Position numbers and translations under genes: made by a program | In this document: piece by piece, positions 47,541 through 59,093 of the stretch | How positions within the stretch are numbered: the stretch's first letter is position 1 | Layout: the number at the start of each line of letters is the position of its first letter | NCBI GenBank assembly: GCA_004026145.2 | Contig: CP034987.1 | Location: 1,165,210 to 1,229,209 of the forward strand | DNA length: 64,000 nt | Direction of reading: 5' to 3' | DNA from: Takifugu bimaculatus | Taxonomy: Eukaryota > Chordata > Actinopteri > Tetraodontiformes > Tetraodontidae | Notes under the pieces: generated by a model | Told to the model about the DNA's origin: nothing | The model's input: only the letters and a program-made list of their open reading frames with translations | Databases searched by the model: none

Positions 47541-48875
47541 ACAGGAATCTCTGGGAACAAGAGATAATTTATTGAGGTTCATCACATTTTAAACCTATAG
47601 GAAAGTGGCAGCAGAGGTCGATTATCACTGAAGGAGTTGATGAGGTCATGCAGAACTTGGAGAACTTGAAGCCTGAACGTTTCTGTCCTTCAGAAATCTG
47701 GGATTAAGGTTGTAGTTTCCTGTGGTGCCGAGTCATTATATCACACACGTTAACGCTGTTCATGTCTTGTCTCTGTACAGTTGTGACCTCTGGCTCTCCC
47801 AGTACAGTTTGTTCTTTTTCCAAACAAAAAGAACACATTGATTTAAAACTGAGGCTCGTTTACACGCCTGCCTCCTGCTGTTGAGCACAGGTACTGCATG
47901 CAGGAATTAGACCGTTATTTAATTCTAATAATTTGACATTTTCAATAAAAATAAGACAAAATTATGTCTTTATATTTGTGTGAGAAGAGAATAAAGGGCG
48001 TTTTTAGTTTGAGCTCGAGTGTGTTCTGTCGCGCTACTGACACAGGCATCACACCTGGATTCAGCCCAGAAGACTCGTGTTGCCAGGTGCCAGCAGAACC
48101 ATGTCCACAGATGCCCACAGGCCGCGTCCCCCCCCCGTCCACGAGCCCACCACGTTGGGGTGACATCTCCAGGGGAGCGCAGGTGTGTTTGGTGTGATGT
48201 CGACTCTTCGAAAAGTCATGAGATCAAACTTGAACGAAGGTGATGGGTGATGGTGAAGGACTCTAATGGGTCAACGATCATTTTAATTGTTTTAAACCTT
48301 CCAACAGGGGGCGCTGTTCCTCTGTACATGAAACAGGGGAACACGTCCAACAGCAAACCCTACAGGTGTGCATCCTCCACCCTGCCAGGTCCACTAACTG
48401 GAGAACGTTCTCCACCGTTCATTCAGTTCTTTATTTTCATACTTTTCTCCCACAACTGTTGAGTTTCAGTAGATTTGCTTCCAGCTCCATTTCCTCCCTG
48501 TCTTCAGGACGTTGCTCATATTTCCACATGTTGCTCCTCTTCCCTGCGTGTTGACATCGGTCAGCCTGAAGCTCCAGATTTTTTTTGTTGTTGTAAAAGT
48601 TATTCTTCATTCTTCTGACACCTGGAACACCTGCAGCAATCAGCTGGAGCTCAGCTCTTCCTGGCAGTCAGTTCCAGCGCTACTCCAGCTCAGTGTTTGT
48701 GCTATAAAACCATAAATGTTGATCTTATCAGGTGTGAGGAGCTGTTGTTTCTGCTGTGATGAGATGAAACATAGAAATGTGAGGTTATCACCAACTCCAG
48801 CTAATCAATAACTTCTCTGAGTCCAGAGGGCACCAGCACCACATACGCCTGAGCGGAGGAGCCGTCGCCGTAACC

Positions 48876-49356
48876 ATGGGTTTGGGAAAGAAGTCACAGA
48901 ACAAGAAGATAATTGTGAGTACAAACATCAGAAAGTCACATCATGATACGAGTCTGTGTTGTCCCTGATGGTGAGACCAGCCGTGGGACGTCCAGAGGAA
49001 CTATGAATGATTGGTCCTGGCTGAGGTGGAGCATCAGTACAACGGTTCCACAGCTGGTTCATCTTCTGCTGAGACTCTGATGCGTTTGAACTATCGAGAT
49101 CTTCCTTCATGTGTGGAAAAGAGTTGATTTTTAAAAAGACTCTCAGCTTCTACTGTAGTTAAGGCTCCTTTAGAAAGCTGCAGTTTCACATAGACATCAG
49201 CACTTTTAACTGCTTCCACGTGTGTGTGTGTGTGTGCGTGTGTGTGTGTGGGGGGTCTGTTACAGATAGGTGTGCTGGCAGTCGTGGTTGTGATCCTGGT
49301 CCTCGGTCTTGGACTCGGTCTCGGACTAAAGAAAGAAAATGGTGCTAAGTTGTGCA

Positions 49357-49398
<42 letters not shown>

Positions 49399-52300
49399 CT
49401 CATAAAAAAAATTCTGTGAGGTTAATAAATGGGTTTAAAGACTGGTGGACAGGTGTTTTTCTTACAATAGGACACGCCCCCTGTTACCTGCTGGGAAAAC
49501 CTCATATTTTCCTGATTCCTTCCTGATGCCGTAGCGCCGCACACGTCCTGCAGGAACCGTTGCTACGAAGCGTTCGACGACGAGACCCCCGGCTGTCGCT
49601 GTGACGAGAGCTGCAATGCCACCAACAGCTGCTGCTACGACTTCTCTGACCTCTGCAAAGCCGCGAGTGAGCCGTTGAGATGTTCGATGTGTGCCTCAGC
49701 TCGTCTTCAACCACTGCTGAGTCGGCAGAGTTCATGCTAACGCCGCTGGCCTGATGTTTTACGATTGTTGCTTCAGGTGAGCTGTGGGAGTGCACGACGC
49801 TGCGGTGTGGAGAGAAGAGGCTGTCGGGGAGCCGGTGTCAGTGCTCTGACGACTGTCTGTCTGCGGGAGACTGCTGCACCAACTACAGACACGTCTGCCA
49901 CGGTCAGAGGAGGCTGAGGGCCGCGGTCGTTAACAGGAAGTGATGACCCTCAATGATTCACATTCTTCCTGTTGCTGTAGGTGAGCCGTCATGGGTGGAG
50001 GACCAGTGTGACGACCTGTCAGCGCCTGTGTGTCCAGCAGGGTACCGTCTGAATGACAGCGGCGTGTTCCACCTGAGTCGAGTCATTTTCACAGCTGTTC
50101 TCTGATCTGGTTTGTCCGACAGCGTCACACGCCAGCCGCTGCTCCTGGTGTCGCTGGACGGGCTGCGACCAGAGTACCTGCAGTCGTGGCACACGCTCCT
50201 GCCGGTTCTGGACAAGCTGAGTGAGTCACGACCTGAGAACGCCTTTATTCCGACTGTGTCTTTCTGTGTTTTTTTGATGACGAGCCTCCACTGAGTTCCT
50301 TCTGACCTGCTTTTGCTCTCCGTCACAGGGAAATGTGGAACATCGGCCCCGTTCATGCAGGCAGCGTTTCCCAGCAAGACTTTTCCCAACCACTACACCA
50401 TCGTTACGGTAATGACACGCAGGCGACGGGGGGGTCCTCACACAGGTTCTCACTCCTGTTGTTGTCTTCTCAGGGTCTTTACCCAGAATCCAACGGTTTA
50501 ATCGACAACGTCATGTATGACCCGGTGTTTGACGCCACCTTCACCCTGTCCAGCGAGGAGAAGAGCAACCCGGCCTGGTACCTGGGCCAACCCGTGAGTG
50601 ATCAGCTGCTGTCAGACTGGTGCAGAAGCTGTGGAGCTCCGGTCATTAACGGGCCGGCATGTCCTCGCAGATCTGGCACACAGCCACGTACCAGGGCCTG
50701 AAATCAGGAACCTTCTTCTGGCCCGGATCAGACGTCAAAATCAACGGAAGCTTTCCGGACATCCACCGTCAGTACGACGGGTGAGAGCTGGTGTTTGTGC
50801 TGCTGTGCGTCATGGGAACAAGCGCCGTACAGGGTGCTGTGGGTCACCTGATTCTTCACCTGTCGAGCTCCCAGTAATGCCAGTAAGACCAGCCCAGTTA
50901 TGCAGAAGCCTGGTTGTGGGGCTACTGGGAAAGGTCTGTAGGTTTCATGAGCAACGATGAGATGAAAGTTTATCTTCAGGAAACTTTGATACTTTGATTC
51001 TGGCCTGTGATAAAGGTGTGATAAGTGGGCCTGATGACTTTATCAGAGAGATTAACGCAGAAATAACAGGAGCTGCGCTGTAAAAGCCTCCCCTGATGAG
51101 TCTAATTACTCTTGAACTTTAGAAGCTCAGCTCATAAATCCATCTACGTCTTCATGTTGATGCTCCGCTGATCCTCGTCCTGGAGCTTCAACATCAGAGC
51201 CTCTGCCGTTTTTGACAGGAGGATTTCCAGCATTTCTCCTGTTGCTGCCTGAAAGTTTCCCCCCTAAATCCTAAATTCTTTCGTGTTTCAGTAAAGTTCC
51301 ATTTGAAGAGCGAGTCTTCACTGTGCTGCAGTGGCTCCAGCTGCCTGAGGACCAAAGGTCTGTCCACCATCAGCTCCTCTGTGCTTTTGTTTGGTGTCAT
51401 CTCAGACTCTGTCTCCATCCAGACCAGACTTCTTCACCCTGTATCTGGAGGAACCTGACAAATCCGGCCACAAATACGGCCCTGTGAGCGGGGGGGTGAG
51501 TCTGAACGCAGATAAGAGCCATGAAATGAAGCACCCAGAGAAAATCTGACTGGTGCACGTATGGGATCATTCCGGAGCTTGATCCTCCTTCAGACCGGTT
51601 TATTGGATATTAAAGATTTGTGCAGGTGGTTCCTGTCCCTGATTTAGACCCCTCCATCAGTTAAAGTTCCTCTTTAGTATGCTAAGCGTGGCTGATAGTC
51701 CATCATTAGCATATTTAAGAGAATTAATGGACATTAATGGACCTAAATAGCTCTCGAGCTCAGAACCACCAGCACCACCTCCACAGTGGTCCTGTCACCA
51801 GTGCTGCTCCTCCATTGTATCAGGAGTCCACCACCAGGAGCATTACTAATGTTGTTTCCCACAGAAAAGCTCTCTTTGATCCTGGTGCTGATTTGTGGGA
51901 TCCATCTGTGAGGAGTTCTGGATGTTTTTGTGTCCTGCAGCTGATTCTGGCCATCCAGAACATTGACCGGATCATGGGTCAGCTGATGAACGGCCTGAAG
52001 CAGATTGGCCTGCACCGTTGTCTTAACATCATCGTCCTGGCAGATCACGGTAACGTCACGTTCCCTAATCAACACCCAGTTGACCTTTGAACCCGTGAGA
52101 AGATGACTCATCACGCTAACTGCTAACTGCTGCTAACAGCTGATTGTGTTTCAGGTATGGAGGAGATGAGCTGCAGCAGGAAGGAGACGCTGCAGGAGCT
52201 GGTGGGCAACGTTAGCAAGTACTGGGTGACCGAGGGGCCGTTTGGACGCATCAGGCCCAGAGATAAAGACACAACGTGTGAGTAAAGAGCAGAGCAGGCC

Positions 52301-55300
52301 AGAGCGTCCGCCAAGCCTGACACACACCGACCCAAAATCCAGAGAATGGTTGCTCACCTGTGGGTGCAGACGGTCATGTTGAGGAACGTGTTCCGCCATT
52401 GAGGAAAGGTGGTGCTTTCAACACGTTCTTCTTTCTTCCTTTGACAGGGGACCCAGCTGGACTCGTGGCTAACATGACGGTCAGTATTTCAGCCTCTCCA
52501 AACAAGGACCACCTCAGTGTGGAACTGTCCTCAGCGTCCTCCACCCTTCCACCATCAAACATGTCCCCCTGTTTACAGTGTAAGAAACCGGATCAGAAGA
52601 TCAAACCCTACCTGAAGGCCAACCTTCCCAAACGTCTCCACTTTGCCAACAGCCGCCGCATTGAGGACGTCAGTGTTCTGGTGGAGGTGAAATGGCTCTT
52701 TGAGAGGTATCGTCATGAGCGAGAGCACGTGCACTCGCTCCTCAGGAGGACCTTGATCTTCCAAAGCAGCCTGTCAGTGCGAAGCTGCTGCCAGACCTGT
52801 CTGATGTTTGTGTCTGCAGGTATCGGGGATCTCTGACCTTCTGCTCTGGGGGAAACCACGGCTATGACAATGATGCTGAGAGCATGCACGTGAGCGTCCA
52901 CGTGGCTGCAGGTGTGTTGTCTGTCGGTGCTGCAGCTGTTAAACAGTCCTCTGCTCTCCTTTCAGGCCATGTTCCTCAGTTATGGACCCACATTTGTCTC
53001 CAAGACCGTGGTAGAACCCTTTTCCAACATTGAGCTGTACAACCTGATGTGTGGTGAGTGAGCGTGTGTGTATGGGGGTGTGTGCATGTTCTTATCCTGG
53101 CAGAACCTTTGAGGGTGTTCTTCCTGCAGATGTGCTCCAGATTTCTCCTGCTGACAACAACGGGACTCATGGCAGCATGAACCACCTGCTGAAGCAGCCA
53201 TACTTCACGCCCACCTTCCCTGCAGAACTGAGTCGGCCGGATCAGTGCCGGCTGACCAGCTTGGACCCTGAGGACAGTCTGGGATGCTCCTGTTCAGTGG
53301 GTTCTGCTCAACATTCAAGTTTCTTATGTTTGAATTCACTGATGTTCTGCCTGAAGAGCTGATTGACTGACCAAGATGTAACTCCAGACATCTGCTGAGT
53401 CCTGACTGGTTTATCTGGGGTGAAGGGGACGCACGGGCTGGTTCCCCATGAGTTCCTCAGCTGTATTAGACTTGATTAGTTTTATCGACTTTGGAATCAC
53501 ATCATTTCTCAGCTAAAGCTGTGCCACTGACTCCCTTCCTGTTCTCCTTCTCTTCAGAGTGGAAACACCTTCAACAGTCGTCTGAATCTGACCACAGAAG
53601 AAGGTTGGATGAAGCAGCAGTTTCTTCCTGGTGTTGTTTCTTTCTTTAATGAAAGATTCTTTCCTGATGCTTCCAGCGTTGGCTGCTGAGAACCTTCACA
53701 TGCCATTCGGGCGTCCTCGGATGCTTCAGCCCGATCAGAGTTACTGCATCCTCCGTCACCAAGGTTTCGTCAGTGCCTACAGCCGGGCCACACTGATGCC
53801 TCTGTGGAGCTCCTTCACTCTCCATAAACCGGTGAGTGTCACCATGACGACTCCACGAGCTTCACGGAGCTGTGGTGACCCCTCAGCAGCTGTGGGCCAG
53901 CTTTGTTTCTTCTTGGTTTGTGAGTGAGATAAGTCGTTTGTCTGAGTCCTGTAGGGAAACATGGACCCACTGCCTTCAGTGGTACCAGACTGTCTGAGGC
54001 CTGATGTCAGAGTACCCTCCTCCCAGAGTCCCACATGTGACCAGTACAACGCTGCAGGAAATGTGACACACGGCTTCTTATACCCACCCAGTAGGCATCA
54101 CTCACAGAACCACGGTGAAAGGATTTAGAGGACGGTTTATGTCTCAGATCATCGATGTAGATGCTGTTCCTCAGGCTCAAAGGCCAGAGCCGCAACACTT
54201 CCAGGAGCACACGTCACACGCGTGTGTCCAGCATCATCATTAAAGAGTCGACCACACAGCTGGCGTGTGCGTTCAGGTGTTTGGTGGCGATGGTTACGTG
54301 TGTGTTTCCTGTATGTTTTAGATCTGAACGTAACGGCAGAACAGCAGTACGACGCCCTGCTCATGAGCAACGTGGTGCCCATGTACCCCGAGTTTAAGAG
54401 TGAGTCCGGATTCTAGGTGAATTGAGCCAGCAGGGGGCGCTGTCTTTGTCACCCACCCTGTCCTGTCTGTTGCAGGAATCTGGGCCTACTTTCACAACAC
54501 CTTGTTGAAGAAATATGCCTTTATTTACAATGGAATTAATGTGGTGGTGGGACCAGTGTTTGACTACAACTACGACGGCCGGCACGACGCTGCAGAGCAG
54601 ATCCAGCAGTGAGTTTCAACCATCCGAACCTCTTCTGTGGTTTCAGTTCCAGAGTCTTCTCTGTCCACTTAGGGCCACCATCTGACCCTGGCTCGACCCA
54701 ACCCTGACCCGTCCTGAACCCCCCCACCCCCTGACCACTCCCATTTCACCATGGGAACTGGTGGGATCAATTTTTATAGAGTGTACATGTTGATTCTTTA
54801 GACCCGGTGTCCTCCCTGTGCAGGTCCGTGTCAGGCACCAACATCTCCATACCCACTCATTACTTTGTGCTGGTGACCAGCTGCAAGGACTCAGCGCTGT
54901 CCGTGGATGGTTGCCAAGGCGAACTGCAGACTGTGTCTTTCCTTCTGCCTCACCGACCAGACAACTCAGAGAGCTGCAAGGTAAAGACTCCAACCACACC
55001 TGCAACTACAGAAAAGACAACCCCCTTAATGTCTGTCATCTCTGACTATCCATGGTAACTGTCACCATGGTAACTCTAAGTTACCCCCGTCTGAAAAGAT
55101 GAAAGAGCGCGCACACACGGTCATGACCTGTCTTCCTGCCAGCCGGCCAATTTATTGTACCTTTCTGTCGTTAGGGTACAGAAACGGAATCTAACTGGGT
55201 GGAAGAGCTCATGTGGTTCCACCAATCACGTGTGAGGGATGTGGAGTGGGTGGCGGGCATGGATTTCTACCAGGGCAGCGGTCGACCAATCGCAGAGCTG

Positions 55301-55348
55301 CTGAGGGTGAAGACCCGCCCCACAGCAGCCATCCGCAGGAAACCATGA
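48876..55348 (+). CDS. enpp3: ENPP3-like ectonucleotide pyrophosphatase/phosphodiesterase
   Basis: Type II membrane enzyme that hydrolyses extracellular nucleotides. All 25 exons join in phase: 48876-48914, 49266-49341, 49535-49666, 49777-49902, 49981-50041, 50123-50220, 50329-50408, 50474-50593, 50671-50780, 51292-51357, 51423-51495, 51941-52049, 52155-52277, 52448-52479, 52579-52706, 52820-52889, 52966-53053, 53130-53296, 53558-53603, 53677-53831, 53955-54090, 54322-54399, 54476-54608, 54824-54980, 55175-55348; 858 residues (human ENPP3 875). A short cytosolic start (MGLGKKSQNKKII) precedes a membrane anchor ending LGLGLGLGLKK, as in ENPP3. Two somatomedin-B domains (CRNRCYEAFDDETPGCRC; LRCGEKRLSGSRCQCS) follow. 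Active-site motifs are intact: LDGLRPEY, SKTFPNHYTIVT, EEPDKSGHKYGP, ADHGMEE, GNHGYDND. Some segments resemble ENPP1 equally (SGTFFWPGSDV), so ENPP1 is the alternative. Confidence 0.85.
49217..49250. repeat. (TG)n tract before enpp3 exon 2
   Basis: Interrupted TG tract ending in poly-G about 15 bases before the acceptor of exon 2 (49266). A CA tract (49358-49399) follows the same exon. Confidence 0.9.
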
Positions 55349-55399
55349 CAGTACAAAGATTGTAACAGCGTAGAGAGATGAGCATCAACACAGACGTTT

Positions 55400-56860
55400 T
55401 ATTTATTTGAGACGCGTCTGTGTCAGCTCTCCCTCTCTGGGCCTCCCGGCCCCGCCCCCCTGCTGCACCTGTAAATTAGTGTAGAGGGGCGGCGTGGTCA
55501 TCACACAGGTAACCTTGAGGTTTTAGTATTTGCTGTTTGTGGATAAAATATGAATCAAACTATATAAAAAATACCTGCTAACCAGAAATTTTAACCTGTA
55601 AAGATGTTTTATGATATTCTAAACACCAGCTGAAATATAAGTCATTTAAAATGATTTTTTGAAAACTTTTTAAACACGCTGCTAAGATAAAAATGCTGAA
55701 TCATCTGAAAAAACTGATCTCATCGATGAAGCTGCTCGCGGGTTTGGCCATTGTTGTTTATTGTACCCCTATAAACCTGTAATAAATCAAACTAGTGGTT
55801 ATGGGGGAGGAACCTACAGACAGACACGCCCACTGTGACCCAGAGGCCACGCCCCACCATCGTGATTGGTCGAACTCACCTTTCTACCTCACAGATGAAC
55901 CTCATGAACTAAACTGAAACTCTCTGAAGTCATTAAGCTTGGAAATTGTATGTTTTGAACCGAACGTCTTCATCTAGGCCGGGTTGTTGTGTTGTTGTCC
56001 CACTTCCTGTAGATCAAAGCAGATAAAACAGGGCTTTAGAGTCACTGGGATTCCAGTGAGAAACAGCGCCACCTGCTGTTACTCAGGTTGTATCCAGACA
56101 TCTGGGCCTCAACACACGTCAGCACCAAGGTCGTGGAAGAGGTCATGTGAGCATTTCCCCGTTTCCCAGGCTCATTTTTATACTTTATAGGTGCAATTCG
56201 ATATTTACTTCTCATCAGTGATGAGAAAAAGGTTTGTTCTGCTTCATCAAATAAACACCTTTGATGTCTTTCATTCGTAAACATCCAACATCCATCCATC
56301 CCATTGATCTTTATGATGTCACACTTTTATTTGTTTTATTCATATTTATACTGTTTCAATGTTTGGTGTTGTGGCTCCGCAAATGTACAAAGATAAAACC
56401 CTTTCATGAAGATAAATGTAACCACATAAATGTATGATCTTCCTGGTTTCTAGGTGTGTATCAGAGGACAGGTTGATTTTTGGAAAATTATTTAATCATT
56501 AATGGTTTGTTCCTCGACCTAGTGTTTAGATTTAAAACCAAATGGTCACAATATTTCATTTTTGCCTGTAATTTATTTCTGGATGGCTTTCTAATTGTTT
56601 ATTTTCTTGATTTAATTTTTTTTTGTCCTGATCAATAACAAAAAAATACAATTAAATTACTGTATGTTTCAAATGTCTCTCATTTCTCTCAGTGATTCGG
56701 GGACATAATCTGTGTTTTACAGCTATTTCAGGTGTGACACATCCAGGTGATTTTTCTTTTAAAACCAGTTTTTCAATGTAATCAAGGAGCAGTTCCCTAA
56801 AACGACCACTAGGTGTCGCAGTTCTTTCCGCTTCTGCTTCTTGAGGAGCCAAAACAAACT
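55400..56860. other. enpp3 3' region and spacer to carmil1
   Basis: AT-rich, with no exon recognised. It contains AATAAA at 55781-55786, about 430 bases after the enpp3-like stop, a plausible polyadenylation signal. No transposon was identified. Confidence 0.5.
55781..55786 (+). other. Candidate enpp3 polyadenylation signal
   Basis: AATAAA on the plus strand about 430 bases past the stop. No transcript evidence is available. Confidence 0.45.
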
Positions 56861-57028
56861 TTTCTGAAGCGTGCGTGCGTGCGCGCGCGTGTGGGTCAGA
56901 CAGGTACCGTCGCGTTAACAGGAGAAAACTCCACCTTCCAGCGGTCCTTCCGCCGCTTTTGTCCCGTGTTGTGGCCGTCTCTCCTGCCCTCTCCTCCGGA
57001 CCGCAGCTCGGTGTTTACGTCGGCAGAA
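56860..57028 (+). promoter_or_regulatory. CpG-rich leader upstream of carmil1
   Basis: GC- and CpG-rich sequence directly before the carmil1 start codon, with a GCGTGCGTGCGCGCGCGT element near 56870-56890. It is probably a promoter or 5' untranslated region. No TATA box is seen. Confidence 0.4.
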
Positions 57029-57838
57029 ATGGACCAGAACTCCGAACTGTTCGGTAAAACAACATGTTTATACAACGCTCACTTGACTGTATCTCCGTTT
57101 CATCTCCGTTAGTTGTCTTAAATCCGACATTTATCCCTAAACTGTCCTGAAATCCTCGGGTTGAAACGGAAAACGTGGAATTACGGAGGTAAAGAGTGAA
57201 AGAATCCACTTCAAGCTCGTGTTGAGCCCAAGAAGTGAAACATTCCCACCCGGGAGGGATAAGAACCGCTTTCTGCTGGTTTCTGGGGGGCAACCTTCTA
57301 GAGTGGGTTTTATGCCCCTTTTATATTAATTTCTGATACGTTTCCCGCTGATTCTGCGTCAATGGTCGCTGATGGTGACGCGTAGTTTCGCCCGACTGGA
57401 CTTTCCAGGAGTTCCACCCCAGTGTTGGGGGTGAAGCCGTGGGTTTGGGTGTGTGAGGGGACTTTCTGCCCCTGCGGGTTACCTGAGAGCCGCTCACTTC
57501 CTGGTGGGGGGCGGGGGAGGGGTCAAGGGGGGCGTGGCCTCCGCGCCCGTCACAGCAGCTGGAAACCTGCAAGATTCTGGCACATCATCAGTCAAGTTCA
57601 TGTTTTAGGACCCAAAACGTTTCGTCAGGGTCACAAATGTCCTGGCGGGCACATAAAGTCCCTTTTATTGAGTATATTTATGAAAATCAGATATTTGTGA
57701 GGCGGCTGCCTGGTGATGGACCAGAGCCAGTAGGCAGGGGCTCGGACCACTCTGGTTTAGCATCTGTTAGCATCAGGCATGAATTGAGCTCTGTGTTTCC
57801 AGCTGTTCCTTTTAATCAGATGTGTTGACACACACACA

Positions 57839-57869
<31 letters not shown>

Positions 57870-58610
57870 TCATGTGTTTTCATCCTGTTTCTCTTCTAAC
57901 TCACAAAACCCAAACTTTTTCCAACCTTCTCCTGCTGTTGCTAACATACGCAACAAGATCTTGTTCACATCATCACAGTCATTGATTAGATTAGTAGCTG
58001 ATTAGAAACGCCTGCTGGCTCAGTTTTAATGTATTTGATCAGTTCTTTATTAAAATCTCGAGCCATCCTGTTTTTCTTATCCTGCTGAGCGCTGCGGCGT
58101 CCTCACGGGGAGGGGCGTGGCCTCTCTCAGTCTCCTCCCCTCTCTGCTCCTCCCCTGATGGAGGGTCCCTCACAGACATGTTTAGCTCCATCTTGTGACA
58201 TTGTTCCTCCTGTCTGCTGTAGAGAGCGTCCGGGAGACGGTGGGTCGGACGGTCAAACTGACCCTGAGGCGCAAAGTCCAGCTGGAGGTCAAAGGTGACA
58301 AGGTGGAGAGCCGAGTGCTGGTACGTCACACGTGTGTGTTTTCAGCTGATGGAGGAAGCTACTGAAGATGAGGAGTGATGAAGCTGTGGCAGAGGATGGA
58401 GTGATGGTGGGAGAACCACCAGACCGGACCAGATCGTGAACCCGGTTTGGTGTGACCTGGTCATGGTGCAGCATCACGGAGGCATCTGGGCTGTTGCCCC
58501 TGGCGACGTGCGACTGTAGTGGTTGTGAGAGTTGATGTGGATGCAGAAACAATCAGATCTTCTCCTGTAAACGCTCACTAAACACAATTCAGCATTTTTG
58601 TGCATGTGTG

Positions 58611-58648
<38 letters not shown>

Positions 58649-59033
58649 TGTGTTTTGCTCTCCAGCACAACAGTGGTGAAATTGAAATGTCCGTCAAGCT
58701 TCTTCAACATTTGTTTCTCCCATGAATGATTGTTATTGGGAGCAAGTGATCAAATTCATGGTTGACATTGATTTCAGGAGGCCGGATCCCTCTGGGATTG
58801 CTGAGCCGGCACACTCCTGTCGGGACATGATTCAACACACGTACACACACGCACAAGCACGCGCTTGTTTGCTTGTGCGCTACATTCCAACACACCGCAA
58901 ACCCACCTTGAGTCATGAAGTAACGTGTTCCAGGTGCAGGGATCTGCTGTTCCTCTGGTGGATCCCTCGGTGGATCTGACTGGAGTGGCATCATGAGTGT
59001 GATGTTATTGAACCAATCAGAGTGGTTGTTAAT

Positions 59034-59093
<60 letters not shown>

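Larger units (their letters stand above)
44540..48870. other. Intergenic region between divergent enpp2 and enpp3-like genes
   Basis: This 4.3 kb must hold the first exon and promoter of enpp2 (minus strand) and the promoter of the enpp3-like gene (plus strand). A GC-richer stretch at 45240-45500 is a candidate control region, but I could not identify the signal-peptide exon. Most of the rest is repeats: a polypyrimidine run, CA tracts and two minisatellites. Confidence 0.55.
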
